Below are positions 36,761 through 46,019 of a DNA stretch of 64,000 nt, one piece after another. The DNA is from an uncultured Bacteriovoracaceae bacterium (GTDB lineage Bacteria > Bdellovibrionota > Bacteriovoracia > Bacteriovoracales > Bacteriovoracaceae). The position numbers and the translations under genes were made by a program. Under the pieces are notes generated by a model. That model ran no database searches. It saw nothing but the letters and a program-made list of their open reading frames with translations, and was not told the DNA's origin. Position 1 is the stretch's first letter. Each line of letters begins with the position of its first letter. Where the stretch lies: the NCBI GenBank assembly GCA_938017795.1, contig CALIJZ010000013.1, positions 1 to 64,000 on the forward strand, given 5' to 3'.

Positions 36761-37378
36761 ATGCTTAGAGTAATTTGTATTTTTTCAATTCTATTTTTCT
36801 CATCTCTTTCTTTTTCTCAACGAGGATCCAGAGGTTCTAATTCAATTAACTCTCTGCTAGCTCAAACAGCAAAACTAGAACAGGCCCTCTTAAAGAAAGG
36901 TCACAAGATGAGCAGACTCGACAAGGCCCAGGTTGCTAGCATACTTAAAGAAGCGATTAATACAGTTAAGGGCATAGGAGGAGGGCATTTCCCAGGTGGC
37001 GGCGGCTCTCATCATCAAGAAGCAATTTATGAAGCAAAGTGCCATGTTGACGATGATACAATGCTAGATTTTGATCAAATGAGTGCAGGTCTTTTAGTAG
37101 GAAGTATTGATCAAATATTATCTGAATGTGCTCAAAGAGCTCTTGCAATGTATGGATCATATTCTTCTTCTGGAATAAATAAATTAAAGCTTATAAGTGC
37201 ACCACCTTCATCTATGATTGCAATCTGTCATATTGATGATGACTCTATGCTTGATTTTGATCAATTTATTATTGGAAAAATCGCAGGCCTAGGTACTGCT
37301 GATATAAAGAGCCAATGTGACTCCATTGCTAAAAGTGTGTTTGGGAGTTTCAGTAGCTCAGGGCTTAAGTTTCTATAA
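36761..37378 (+). CDS. Exported protein with duplicated Cys/Asp-rich domain
   Basis: The 205-residue protein has a signal peptide (to about residue 19), a basic helical region (30-70), a glycine-rich stretch (71-84), and then two copies of one domain. Copy 1 begins CHVDDDTMLDFDQ (94-106) with a second Cys at 123 and ends YGSYSSSGI. Copy 2 begins CHIDDDSMLDFDQ (156-168) with Cys at 186 and ends FGSFSSSGL. Each copy has two cysteines 29-30 residues apart and a cluster of acidic residues that could bind Ca2+. No family recognised. GGGGG precedes the ATG, behind a sigma-54-type promoter. Confidence 0.8.
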   Translation: MLRVICIFSILFFSSLSFSQRGSRGSNSINSLLAQTAKLEQALLKKGHKMSRLDKAQVASILKEAINTVKGIGGGHFPGGGGSHHQEAIYEAKCHVDDDTMLDFDQMSAGLLVGSIDQILSECAQRALAMYGSYSSSGINKLKLISAPPSSMIAICHIDDDSMLDFDQFIIGKIAGLGTADIKSQCDSIAKSVFGSFSSSGLKFL

Positions 37379-37405
37379 ATAATAGAAACAAACTTTCTTA
37401 CAAAT

Positions 37406-37432
37406 AAAGGCCGGATTAAAAGTCCGGTCTTT
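37406..37432. terminator. Bidirectional intrinsic terminator
   Basis: Ten base pairs (37406-37415 with 37423-37432, one G-T) enclose a 7-base loop; T-rich sequence follows in the plus direction. It lies between convergent genes and touches the speD stop codon, so it can serve both. Confidence 0.75.
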
Positions 37433-38220
37433 TAATTTAAATGGTAAACATCCTTCATTTCTTTAGCAAGCAGACTCATTTTTTTATCAATCTCTGGATG
37501 GTTATAATCTTTTTCATCCATTAAATATCTTTGCGGACCAAAGCTTTTAACCATTAATTTCGTTTGCCAAATATTATCTCGACTCATATTAAGATCGGTT
37601 TTAAATTCGTAGTTTTCCAAAATCTCAGTTTTAATAAAGTCTTGAATGGAATTAAAGTATTGATCATTATAAATTTTTCGACCATCTTCACAGCGAGTAA
37701 ACCCTCTTACTACATAGTCGATAAAAACAACATCGCACTCAAAAGATTCAAATAAATAGTTAATCGCATTGAGAGGAATAATCTCTCCACAAGTAGCAAT
37801 ATCAATATCTACTCTAAAACTACAAATTCCTTGTGGATCACTTGCATCAGGATAAGTATGAGCCGTTATATGAGACTTATCTAAGTGACAATTTACTTGA
37901 GCACTATGGGGTAACATATTTTCATTTTCTTCCCACTTACCTTCGCCTTTGATATCACTCATTAAAACCATGCTCGAAGCACCAACAGGATCATAATCTT
38001 GAGCCGAAACATTTAAAATATTTGCTTCAATGATCGAGCAGATTTTTTTTGAAATTTCTATAATCCTCTGTGCACTATACTTTTTATTGATATATTGGAT
38101 ATATCTATGACGTTGGTCCTTATCCATTGTTATACAAAAGTCGTATAGGTTAAAGCTTAGAACCTTTGTTAAATTATTAAAACCTGAAAGCTTAAGCTTC
38201 TCATCTCTAGATTGATTCAT
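37432..38220 (-). CDS. speD: S-adenosylmethionine decarboxylase proenzyme
   Basis: This is a 262-residue protein of the E. coli SpeD type (264 residues). It makes decarboxylated SAM for spermidine synthesis. LSGFNNLTKVLSFNLYDFC, ANILNVSAQDYDPVGAS and LDKSHITAHTYPD are shared with E. coli. Self-cleavage at Lys115-Ser116 would generate the pyruvoyl group on Ser116. GFTRCEDGRKIYND and the rest of the alpha chain are complete. No speE is visible next to it. Confidence 0.95.
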   Translation of the reverse strand: MNQSRDEKLKLSGFNNLTKVLSFNLYDFCITMDKDQRHRYIQYINKKYSAQRIIEISKKICSIIEANILNVSAQDYDPVGASSMVLMSDIKGEGKWEENENMLPHSAQVNCHLDKSHITAHTYPDASDPQGICSFRVDIDIATCGEIIPLNAINYLFESFECDVVFIDYVVRGFTRCEDGRKIYNDQYFNSIQDFIKTEILENYEFKTDLNMSRDNIWQTKLMVKSFGPQRYLMDEKDYNHPEIDKKMSLLAKEMKDVYHLN

Positions 38221-38324
38221 TTAAGCTAAATATAAGGCCAAGCCTTCAAAATGTGAAAAGTTTTAGACAGTACTATGAAAAAAAGAAATACGATCCCAAG
38301 AATTCATATTACTATGACTAAGTT

Positions 38325-39647
38325 ATGAAATACCTATTGATTGCTCTTATCTCTTTATTTTCTCATGCACAAACGCTTGAGATTAAAACCGTTTATACTT
38401 TTGATATTAACTCAACAATAAACCCCGCAACCTTTAGATATTTAGAAAAAGGTTTTAAAAAACTAGATAAAAACTCCCTTGCTTTAATAAAGCTAAATAC
38501 TCCTGGTGGACTAGTATCAACGACTAAAGAGATTCTCACCCTTTTTGGGAATTCAGAGTTTCCTATAGCAATTTGGGTTAGCCCTGAAGGCTCCAGTGCT
38601 ACTTCAGCAGGAGCACTCATCTCGGCCGGTGCAGACTATTTATTCATGAACGATGGTACGAATATAGGAGCAGCGACTCCGATTACATCCACCGGTGAAA
38701 ATATTGGAAAGAATAATAAAGATAATAAAACGCCAGATTCAAGTGACCTAAGGGCCAAAGCAATTAATGATCTTGTTTCCTTAACAAAGTCTCTTTGTGA
38801 AGCCAAAGAAAGAAATGCCAATGCGTTTGCTCTGATGATCAGCCAAGCAAAGTCCTTTACTTCTAAAGAAGCAATGGAGCAAAACGTTATTAATCAAATC
38901 ACTAATACCACTGGTGAAATCACACAATACCTTAATAAGAAAAAATTCACTCATAAATCAACTGATTATGAACTCATTATAAACTCTCCAGAATTTATAG
39001 AACTCAACCAATCTATCTTAGATCAAATATTAAATGTTCTCTCTCACCCTCAGCTTGCCTATATTTTGTTCTTATTAGGTGCGGCTCTCATTTATTTTGA
39101 GCTACAAGCACCAGGAGGATTTGTTGCAGGTGCTCTAGGTCTAATATCATTATTAATTGCTGCAATTGGATTTCAAGTTCTCCCAATAAATTTTGCAGCG
39201 TTAGGATTAATAGCATTATCTTTAGTTTTATTTGTTATGGAATCATATATTACTAGTTATGGTATTTTATTTTTAGGAGCAATGGGTTGTCTTTTATTCG
39301 GTTCACTTCTTTTATTTGATACTCCTGATTCATTATTAGTCTTAGATAAGAAGGTAATCTTTTCTACTGTTGCATCCTTAACTGCAATTTTTGGATATAT
39401 TGGATACTTATTTTACAAAGACTCTACAAGAACAACTTCCAATAACTTCTTTGTTCCAACAGGAAAAAAGGGGAAGGTTTTCAAAGTCCTAGATCTTCAT
39501 CAACCAACCAAATATCAAATAAAAGTAGAAGGACAGTTTTGGAATGCAATAAGTAGTGAGTCTTTAGAACCAGGTGATTTAGTTGAGGTCATCGACTCAG
39601 ATAAAGAAAAAAAAGAATTAGTATTAGAAATAAAAAAATCAGTTTAA
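38325..39647 (+). CDS. NfeD-type membrane serine protease (ClpP-class)
   Basis: The 440-residue protein has a signal-like N-terminus and a ClpP/SppA-type domain with [13 protein letters not shown] and [16 protein letters not shown] (catalytic Ser94; Lys145 in DLRAKAIND is the likely base). Four to five membrane helices (about 240-370) and a C-terminal OB-fold NfeD domain (GKKGKVFKV...) follow. Such proteases cleave stomatin C-termini. The slipin gene follows 16 bp downstream, the classic NfeD-stomatin pair that shapes membrane microdomains. Confidence 0.9.
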   Translation: MKYLLIALISLFSHAQTLEIKTVYTFDINSTINPATFRYLEKGFKKLDKNSLALIKLNTPGGLVSTTKEILTLFGNSEFPIAIWVSPEGSSATSAGALISAGADYLFMNDGTNIGAATPITSTGENIGKNNKDNKTPDSSDLRAKAINDLVSLTKSLCEAKERNANAFALMISQAKSFTSKEAMEQNVINQITNTTGEITQYLNKKKFTHKSTDYELIINSPEFIELNQSILDQILNVLSHPQLAYILFLLGAALIYFELQAPGGFVAGALGLISLLIAAIGFQVLPINFAALGLIALSLVLFVMESYITSYGILFLGAMGCLLFGSLLLFDTPDSLLVLDKKVIFSTVASLTAIFGYIGYLFYKDSTRTTSNNFFVPTGKKGKVFKVLDLHQPTKYQIKVEGQFWNAISSESLEPGDLVEVIDSDKEKKELVLEIKKSV

Positions 39648-39663
39648 ATATCAAGGAGATTTT

Positions 39664-40410
39664 ATGTTAACCGCCTTTTTGCCCATTATTATTATTGTTG
39701 TATTTTTTTTAGCAAGCTCAGTTAGAATTTTAAATGAGTACGAAAGAGCTGTTATTTTCAGACTTGGGAAATTCACTGGGGTTCGTGGACCTGGATTAAT
39801 TATTTTAATTCCAGTTGTTGAAAAGATGCAAAAAATTGACCTAAGAGTTGTGACTATGGATGTTCCAAGCCAAGATATTATTACTAAAGATAATGTTACA
39901 GTTAAAGTTAATGGAGTTGTTTATTTTAGAGTCAATGAACCAAGTAAAGCAATTATTAATGTTGCTAATTATATCCATGCAACAGCTCAAATTTCTCAAA
40001 CCACATTAAGATCAGTCATCGGTCAATACGAACTAGATGAAGTTCTTGAAAGAAGAGACGAGATCAATGGAAAACTTCAAGTTATCCTAGATGAACTTAC
40101 TGAACCATGGGGAATTAAAGTTACTAATGTTGAGTTAAAAGCAATTGATTTACCTGAAGATATGCAGAGAATTATTGCTAGACAAGCTGAAGCTGAAAGA
40201 GAAAAAAGAGCAAAAATTATTTCAGCTCAGGGTGAGCTAGAAGCCTCTGTAAAATTAGCAGAAGCTGCAAAGGTTTTAAGTTCTCAAAAGGATGCTATTA
40301 CTCTTAGGTATTTAGATACAATGAGAGAGATTAGTCTTAATAATAATGCTTCAACAACTTTCATGCCCTTTCCGGTTGAGTTATTAAATTCTTTTATTAA
40401 GAAAAATTAG
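39664..40410 (+). CDS. Slipin/stomatin-like SPFH protein
   Basis: The 248-residue protein has one N-terminal membrane segment (about 3-20) and an SPFH/band-7 domain beginning [13 protein letters not shown]. Further family stretches are [25 protein letters not shown] and [20 protein letters not shown], leading into a helical tail. It is the partner of the upstream NfeD protease. CAAGGAG precedes the ATG. Both genes probably form one transcript. Confidence 0.93.
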   Translation: MLTAFLPIIIIVVFFLASSVRILNEYERAVIFRLGKFTGVRGPGLIILIPVVEKMQKIDLRVVTMDVPSQDIITKDNVTVKVNGVVYFRVNEPSKAIINVANYIHATAQISQTTLRSVIGQYELDEVLERRDEINGKLQVILDELTEPWGIKVTNVELKAIDLPEDMQRIIARQAEAEREKRAKIISAQGELEASVKLAEAAKVLSSQKDAITLRYLDTMREISLNNNASTTFMPFPVELLNSFIKKN

Positions 40411-40422
40411 TATTTTTTAAAT

Positions 40423-40467
40423 TAGAGAAGTTAATCTCTTTTGGAACTAGTAGATTTAACTTCTCTA
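40423..40467. repeat. Perfect 12-bp inverted repeat over the 3' ends of two convergent genes
   Basis: TAGAGAAGTTAA (40423-40434) and TTAACTTCTCTA (40456-40467) are exact inverted copies 21 bases apart. The repeat spans the stop codon of the small minus-strand gene and lies just after slipin. It could act as a transcript end for both, though no strong T tract follows the outer stem. Confidence 0.55.
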
Positions 40468-40664
40468 CTCTCAAGACAATCATCTTCATCTTTGCAATTG
40501 GGCTCAACTGAAGCCGGCATTCTTTGAATTTTCAATGATTCATTTTTAATTTGTGCAATGAGTTCAAGGTTTCTTTTTCCACCATCGATTGGTTCTAGAC
40601 TAAATGAAATTAGAGGAGTTACCAAGATGAATGAAAGAATGGTGAAAATCAATATCCCTTTCAT
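40431..40664 (-). CDS. Small exported protein, function unknown
   Basis: Starting at the ATG at 40664 gives 77 residues with a clear signal peptide (MKGILIFTILSFILVTPLIS) and a hydrophilic tail containing two cysteines (CKDEDDC). An upstream in-frame start would add 20 residues without benefit. No family is recognised. It is transcribed alone, divergent from phhA. It could be a spurious frame, but the signal peptide argues for a gene. Confidence 0.5.
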   Translation of the reverse strand: MKGILIFTILSFILVTPLISFSLEPIDGGKRNLELIAQIKNESLKIQRMPASVEPNCKDEDDCLESREVKSTSSKRD

Positions 40665-40750
40665 ACTTATATTATCGCTAATAAGAAAACTTATTACAAG
40701 GCCCTGGAAAAATTTGAAAAACACTCAGTACCAGACTAAAATCGTTATCG

Positions 40751-41563
40751 ATGAAAGAAAAATCAAAATATGTTTCGCATCCATTAAACTCAGACGGAAT
40801 TGTTGAATATTCCGACACCGAAAATGAAACTTGGGACTTTTTGGTGTCAAGACAGAACCGATTAATTCAATCAAGAGCATGCAAAGAATTTATCAGTGGT
40901 GTCGAATTGCTCCAATTTAAAAATAAAGTTCCACAACATTTTGAGGTTAGCAATATTCTTAGGGAGCATACGGGTTGGGCCATTGAGCCAGTCCCTGCAA
41001 TTATTCCCGCACAAGATTTTTTTGAACTACTTGCTAATAAAAAATTTCCATGTGCAAACTTTATTAGAACAAAAGAAGATATCGATTATCTAGAAGAGCC
41101 TGATATCTTTCACGAAGTTTACGGTCATTGTCCTCTTTTAACAAATGATTCATATGCAAACTTCATGCAAGAGTACGGAAAGTTAGCATCAAAAGTTACA
41201 GGAAAAGTTCGAATGAGACTTTTTAGACTTTTCTGGTTCACGATCGAATTTGGTTTACTTCGAGAAAACGGTGAATACAGATCTTACGGTGGAGGGATTT
41301 TATCTTCCAAAGATGAAACTGTTTATGCTATTGATAGTGATATCGCTGAAAGAGTCGACCTTAGTGATCCTTTGGTGGCCTTAAGGACGCCCTACAGAAT
41401 TGACATCCTTCAACCAGTCTACTTTGTTTTGAATCAAATAGATGATCTTTGGAAACTTTTAGACTTTGATTTAATCAAGCTTGCTAAAGAATCTTTAGAA
41501 CTTGGAAACTTTCCTCCCAAATTTGAACCTAAACCCAAAGATACAACAACCATGGTGATATAA
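40751..41563 (+). CDS. phhA: Phenylalanine 4-hydroxylase
   Basis: This is a 270-residue, pterin- and iron-dependent monooxygenase that makes tyrosine from phenylalanine. The iron ligands are His121 and His126 in DIFHEVYGHCPLL and Glu166 in WFTIEFGL. VPAIIPAQDFFELLANKKFP is typical of bacterial PhhA. Only the catalytic domain is present, as usual in bacteria. The dehydratase gene starts immediately after its stop codon, so the pair is co-translated. Confidence 0.96.
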   Translation: MKEKSKYVSHPLNSDGIVEYSDTENETWDFLVSRQNRLIQSRACKEFISGVELLQFKNKVPQHFEVSNILREHTGWAIEPVPAIIPAQDFFELLANKKFPCANFIRTKEDIDYLEEPDIFHEVYGHCPLLTNDSYANFMQEYGKLASKVTGKVRMRLFRLFWFTIEFGLLRENGEYRSYGGGILSSKDETVYAIDSDIAERVDLSDPLVALRTPYRIDILQPVYFVLNQIDDLWKLLDFDLIKLAKESLELGNFPPKFEPKPKDTTTMVI

Positions 41564-41860
41564 ATGAATGAACTAAAAGCACTTTCTGCTGAAGAAATTT
41601 CAAGCGGAATCGAAAACTTAAATGGTTGGAGTTATCATAAAGAAACCTCTGAGATCTCAAAAATATTTACTTTCAAGGGATATTATAAAACCATTGCATT
41701 TGTTAATAGTATTGCTTGGCAAGCTCAGAAGCATGTCCATCATCCAGATCTAAAAATTTCATTTGGGAATTGTGAAGTACGCCTAACAACTCACGATGTA
41801 GATGGCTTGAGCTACAAAGACTTTGAGCTTGCTGCTCTTATTGATTCTCTATATTTCTAA
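41564..41860 (+). CDS. phhB: Pterin-4a-carbinolamine dehydratase
   Basis: The 98-residue protein regenerates the pterin cofactor after phenylalanine hydroxylation. The active-site stretch AWQAQKHVHHPDLKI holds the conserved histidines, and LTTHDVDGLSYKDFELA is typical of the C-terminus. ATG directly follows the phhA stop codon (TAA at 41561-41563), so it lacks its own leader and depends on phhA translation. Confidence 0.95.
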   Translation: MNELKALSAEEISSGIENLNGWSYHKETSEISKIFTFKGYYKTIAFVNSIAWQAQKHVHHPDLKISFGNCEVRLTTHDVDGLSYKDFELAALIDSLYF

Positions 41861-42031
41861 TTGAAGTAAATTCTAAAAATTGAACTCTCTCATCATTCCT
41901 ACCATTAAATTGCCAAGAAAGATCGTATATACAAAAGCCTTAACTATTGGAGTGCCACTATTTCTTGTAGGTCTTTCCTAGGTATAAGTTGTAATTAGGT
42001 CTGTTTTGAGAAAGAAGATATACTTATCTAC

Positions 42032-42517
42032 ATGATTAATAATATTTTTATTCTTATATCTATCTTATTTTGTATCTCATGTTCTAATAACAACGTTCAT
42101 GGTTGCCCACCTCCTGTAGAACCAAGTCCAATGGCCAGTTGCAATGAAGGAATAAATTTTTCTTTACATAAAGAAAAAGAAGAATATTTTTTAATTGCAG
42201 GTCAAAATCTTACTGATTTTTTAAAGGAACAAGAATTACAAAGACTTCCTTATCAAACACGAGTGTCTGATAGCAAGCTTCAAGTTATAGAAGAAGATGA
42301 AGCTATGTTTCAAGATTTATTGCCCTCTTCTGTTGAACTAATTTTAAGAAGCTTGAGATGGAGTCCGGAATTATACCTCAATCTTCTAGAAGAAGCTGAT
42401 CGTAGTTATCTTGAAGATTTGTATGAAAATTCTGATATCCCAGACAAGTTAAAAAATGGAATTGAGGTCAATTCAAAATATTGCAACCTTACTAGAAGTA
42501 TACAATATTGCATGTAA
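42032..42517 (+). CDS. Lipoprotein, function unknown
   Basis: The 161-residue protein has a lipoprotein signal ending in CISC (about residue 17), then an Asn- and Pro-rich spacer with further cysteines (GCPPPVEPSPMASC) and a helical acidic body. Two more cysteines lie near the C-terminus. No family recognised. No Shine-Dalgarno; TATACT seven bases before the ATG could be a -10 element of a leaderless transcript. Confidence 0.6.
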   Translation: MINNIFILISILFCISCSNNNVHGCPPPVEPSPMASCNEGINFSLHKEKEEYFLIAGQNLTDFLKEQELQRLPYQTRVSDSKLQVIEEDEAMFQDLLPSSVELILRSLRWSPELYLNLLEEADRSYLEDLYENSDIPDKLKNGIEVNSKYCNLTRSIQYCM

Positions 42518-42629
42518 GTTAATTCAGAGATATAGATCTAGTTTTTTTTTTAGTTTGCCAACTTTATCACACACAACTACACTTTTGATAATTGCTCTAA
42601 GCTAAGGTTTAAGGTTTTTTATATTCTTG

Positions 42630-43136
42630 TTAGAAGTTAAAAAAGCTAAAAATATAATATTTGATTCTTTCATATTGTATTAATAATAAGAAAACCGAAG
42701 AAAGAATCACAGCTAAAACGCCTGGAACAATTGTATAATGGGTAAAAGCACTTCCAAAGAAGCTATTTGCTTCGACTTGATCTATAAACTCATCGGAGAC
42801 TGGATTCTTAGACCTGTAAATAATCTGTCCTACCCCTATTGCTAATATAATAAGTTGAATCACACTAATATCTAGGTCTTTATAAAAGTTAGCTCTTATT
42901 TCATTTTTATAAAAACATAAGAAGTCGGTATCTTGTTTTGATAAAGTGACTTTTTCAAATGTATAACTCTTTATTTCTGAGCAATCAACTCTTTTTGATA
43001 AATCATCTAAATAAGGTGTTCTATACAAATACTCATACTTTGAACAATTAACACAGCCCTCTGGTGCTAAGTAATATTCATGACCATTTATTTTAAAAGC
43101 TTCTCTCTTAAAAAATGTTGAAACTTTAAGGTTCAA
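42630..43136 (-). CDS. Two-helix membrane protein, function unknown
   Basis: The frame opens with TTG at 43136, six bases after a strong GAGGTGAT ribosome site, which decides this unusual start; no ATG is available upstream. The 168-residue protein has an N-terminal exposed part with four cysteines (including CVNC) and membrane helices at about 90-105 and 137-157. It is 23 bp downstream of another small membrane-protein gene and probably the last gene of the nuo transcript. No family recognised. Confidence 0.6.
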   Translation of the reverse strand: MNLKVSTFFKREAFKINGHEYYLAPEGCVNCSKYEYLYRTPYLDDLSKRVDCSEIKSYTFEKVTLSKQDTDFLCFYKNEIRANFYKDLDISVIQLIILAIGVGQIIYRSKNPVSDEFIDQVEANSFFGSAFTHYTIVPGVLAVILSSVFLLLIQYERIKYYIFSFFNF

Positions 43137-43159
43137 ATGAGATCACCTCTTTTCTTAAG

Positions 43160-43387
43160 TTAAAATCTATTGATCATGTCTCTTGCAAAATATCCTTTAA
43201 CTACGATGTTAATAATTTTTTTCAAAAGAAATAAAATTAAAATGATACTTAAGAGTTGCAATATATAAACTTTCCACTCATTTCCATAAAGCTTTACTGC
43301 CCTATATAGAAACAATATTATTGATGCTAAATAATAGAGTTTATTAAGAAATGATATGACTTTCAAGTCTGTTTCATTTAAATCCAT
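43160..43387 (-). CDS. Small two-helix membrane protein
   Basis: The 75-residue product (from ATG 43387; TTG at 43402 is also in frame) has two hydrophobic helices with basic flanks and no cysteines. No family recognised. It lies close behind the Cys-rich lipoprotein gene at the tail of the nuo cluster. Without a recognisable ribosome site the call rests on the membrane helices and the tight packing. Confidence 0.5.
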   Translation of the reverse strand: MDLNETDLKVISFLNKLYYLASIILFLYRAVKLYGNEWKVYILQLLSIILILFLLKKIINIVVKGYFARDMINRF

Positions 43388-43406
43388 TTTGAGTTTTTTC
43401 AAAAAT

Positions 43407-43766
43407 TTAATGTTGTTTTAACTTACTGACTTTCTCACACTTCCAACGACAATCAGAACTTGAAAAAGCAGGTAAAAACGTCTCAGGACAAACCTTCAAT
43501 TCTCTGGGTTCACATTCCTTATAAACCCGACACTCAACAACACAAGCCGATAAATCATAATGAGCAAACCCTTCAACACAGTTTTGCTTCATAAGAACCT
43601 GAATAATCTCTGTACTTTTGGGGCATTCTGGAAAATGAAACTTTACCATAGAGTCATCTTGAACAGACTCTGTATTTCCTGCAACTTTAAGACTAGTTAC
43701 AGTAGTATGTTGACTCTTGTCATTACAAGAAAAGAGTAAACATATAAGCAGAGCGATATATTTCAT
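43407..43766 (-). CDS. Cys-rich lipoprotein coupled to nuoI
   Basis: The 119-residue lipoprotein (LFSC, Cys14) has eight further cysteines in the mature part, in patterns such as CVVEC, CEPRELKVC and CRWKC that suggest disulfides. Its ATG overlaps the nuoI stop by one base (TAATG), so it is translated with the complex I genes. That is surprising for an exported protein. A role in complex I assembly is possible but unproven; simple read-through packing is equally possible. Confidence 0.7.
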   Translation of the reverse strand: MKYIALLICLLFSCNDKSQHTTVTSLKVAGNTESVQDDSMVKFHFPECPKSTEIIQVLMKQNCVEGFAHYDLSACVVECRVYKECEPRELKVCPETFLPAFSSSDCRWKCEKVSKLKQH

Positions 43767-44266
43767 TAAGACTTAACTAATCTATCTCGCCACGCAATCA
43801 AATCATCAGATAAGTAATCATATTTCATATCTGCAACTTCATATTGAGAATACTCATAATCATCCGTATGAGTTAAACATTCAGTCGGACATACAACAGT
43901 ACAAAGACCGCAATAACAACAAAGAGCAGTATCAATTACGTATTGAGTAAGAACTTGTCTCTTAGGCGTCCCATCATCACATTTTGGAACATCAAGATCT
44001 TTAGGTCGTGGAACCGATGAAATATAAATACAATCAACCGGACAACTAATGGCACACATATTACAACTAATACAGTTGAGAGCGTCATTATAAAGTCGCG
44101 AACGAGTATTATCAGGAAGAACATCTCTAACCTCAGGATACTCAACAGTTACAGGTTTTTTTCCCCATACATATCGGAATGTAATCCACATTCCAATCAA
44201 ACTACTTTTTACTGCAGTATAAATATTTCTGAAATAACCAAAAAATGTTAATCTTTCATCTCTCAT
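43766..44266 (-). CDS. nuoI: NADH-quinone oxidoreductase subunit I
   Basis: The 166-residue subunit carries two 4Fe-4S motifs: CISCNMCAISCP and CCYCGLCTVVCP. These hold clusters N6a and N6b in the peripheral arm of complex I. It overlaps nuoD by one base and is followed by a lipoprotein gene. Sequence and length are normal for NuoI. Confidence 0.95.
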   Translation of the reverse strand: MRDERLTFFGYFRNIYTAVKSSLIGMWITFRYVWGKKPVTVEYPEVRDVLPDNTRSRLYNDALNCISCNMCAISCPVDCIYISSVPRPKDLDVPKCDDGTPKRQVLTQYVIDTALCCYCGLCTVVCPTECLTHTDDYEYSQYEVADMKYDYLSDDLIAWRDRLVKS

Positions 44267-45444
44267 TATCTATCCACCTCTCCAAGAACAATATCGATAC
44301 TTCCAATACTTGCTACAAAGTCAGCAATCATCTGACCTGGAGCAATGTGAGGTAAAATCGATGTGTGAGTAAAGCATGGAGATTTCACTTTAAGTCTATA
44401 CGGAGTTTTATCTCCCATAGATACTAGGTGAATTCCTAACTCTCCTCTTGGGCATTCTGTTCTTGTATATGTTTCGCCTTTAGGAACTTTTATCACTTTA
44501 GAAACTTTTCCAATCACTGGTCCTGGTTCTAAGAGTTTCATACTTTGTCTGATCATTTTTACAGATTCAACCATCTCTAACATTCGGACAATATATCTAT
44601 TATAACAATCACCAAGCTCACTACCACGTTGACCTTCTCCAATAGGAATATCAAAATCTAATTCATCATAGATTAAATAAGGATCAACTTTTCTTAAATC
44701 CCAAGCTTGACCTGAACCTCTAAGAACTGGTCCAGTCGCTCCAAAAGAGTGAGCATCGGCAAGACTTAAAGTTCCAACTCCCATTGTTCTTTCTTGAAAA
44801 ATTCTATTTGAGCTTACAAGCTTATCGTATTTCACTAGTTCTTTTTCAAAACCATTTAAAAAGTTATCGATATAACCAAGTTGTCTATCGGTGATGTCAT
44901 TCCAAACTCCACCAATCCAAAAATAATTATAAAGTAATCTTGCTCCACTTATTTCTTCAAAAAAAGTTAGAATTTTTTCTCTTTCATCAAATGCATATAG
45001 AAATGGAGAGAAAGCTCCAAGGTCAAGAGCATAGGTTCCAAAGGCCATTAAATGTGATGCAATTCTTTGAAGTTCGCTAACAATAGTTCTTATAACTAAA
45101 GCTCTTCGAGGAACTTCTGTTCCAAGCATCTTTTCAACTGCCATAGAATAAGTTAACTCTTGGCTCATAGCTGCCAGATAATCAAGCCTATCAACAAAAG
45201 GTATTACTCCTCTGTAATCAATAGCTTCACAATGCTTTTCCATACATCTATGAAGATAACCAATATGAGGGATTGCTTGAGCAACAATTTCTGAATCGGT
45301 TTTAATCTCAACTCTCAAAACTCCGTGCGTTGCCGGATGTTGAGGTCCCATATTTACTGTCAGTAATTCTGTCTTGAGTTTCGTACCAGGAAGATTTGTC
45401 TCTTCCTCTTTTAACTCTTCTAAATCCATATCCCAGGTTTGCAT
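44266..45444 (-). CDS. nuoD: NADH-quinone oxidoreductase subunit D
   Basis: I use the ATG at 45444, preceded by AAAGG and overlapping the nuoC stop as TAATG; this gives 392 residues. This 49-kDa-type subunit lines the quinone site: NMGPQHPATHGVLR, HIGYLHRCMEKHCE and the C-terminal IDIVLGEVDR are all intact. nuoC and nuoD are separate genes here, not fused. Confidence 0.96.
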   Translation of the reverse strand: MQTWDMDLEELKEEETNLPGTKLKTELLTVNMGPQHPATHGVLRVEIKTDSEIVAQAIPHIGYLHRCMEKHCEAIDYRGVIPFVDRLDYLAAMSQELTYSMAVEKMLGTEVPRRALVIRTIVSELQRIASHLMAFGTYALDLGAFSPFLYAFDEREKILTFFEEISGARLLYNYFWIGGVWNDITDRQLGYIDNFLNGFEKELVKYDKLVSSNRIFQERTMGVGTLSLADAHSFGATGPVLRGSGQAWDLRKVDPYLIYDELDFDIPIGEGQRGSELGDCYNRYIVRMLEMVESVKMIRQSMKLLEPGPVIGKVSKVIKVPKGETYTRTECPRGELGIHLVSMGDKTPYRLKVKSPCFTHTSILPHIAPGQMIADFVASIGSIDIVLGEVDR

Positions 45445-46019
45445 TACAATCCTTTTGAAAGGGCCCACGCAATAAGATCTGCCTCATTACCCTTTTGTTT
45501 ATTATCTTCAAATAATTGATCGTCTCTATTCATCTTATTCTCAGGATTAACTTTCATCCCTCTATAAACTTCTTGAACTTTATAATCTTTTCTAAGTGGC
45601 CATCCTTCCCAGTCATCAGGACATAAAATCCTTCTATGATCTGGATGGTTATTAAAACTTACTCCGAACATGTCGTAACATTCTCGCTCTTGCCAGTTAG
45701 CTGCAAGATAAACTGAGCAAATAGAATCAAGCTTCGGAGCAACTCTATCTTTAAGTCTTGTTTTAATCATCACATCTTTTGGAGCTGCTGGATCAAAGTG
45801 AGCTAAGAAGTAACAAACTTCTATATACTCAGTATAATCAACACCGCTTATAACCTGGAGAGCGTTATATAATGGCTTTAAAAATTTCATCACCTCTAAA
45901 ACTGACTCAGGATTTATTAGAACACTACTATCACCAATCTCACCTTCACCCGGAGTTACTAAAGTTGCGTTAGCGTTAGTTACTGCTGAATTTATTGAAG
46001 TAATTAATTCGCTATACAT
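45444..46019 (-). CDS. nuoC: NADH-quinone oxidoreductase subunit C
   Basis: The 191-residue 30-kDa-type subunit has the signature [24 protein letters not shown], of which ERECYDMFG is diagnostic, followed by [10 protein letters not shown]. The C-terminal extension is short and acidic. Its start overlaps the end of nuoB by 8 bp, and its stop overlaps the nuoD start. Confidence 0.94.
   Translation of the reverse strand: MYSELITSINSAVTNANATLVTPGEGEIGDSSVLINPESVLEVMKFLKPLYNALQVISGVDYTEYIEVCYFLAHFDPAAPKDVMIKTRLKDRVAPKLDSICSVYLAANWQERECYDMFGVSFNNHPDHRRILCPDDWEGWPLRKDYKVQEVYRGMKVNPENKMNRDDQLFEDNKQKGNEADLIAWALSKGL

Noticed and set aside
43546-43553. Perfect GCCGATAA on the plus strand, a sigma-28 -10 match
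   Set aside because: Nearest TAAA is 20 bases upstream instead of 15, it lies inside a gene of the opposite strand, and no plus-strand gene follows.
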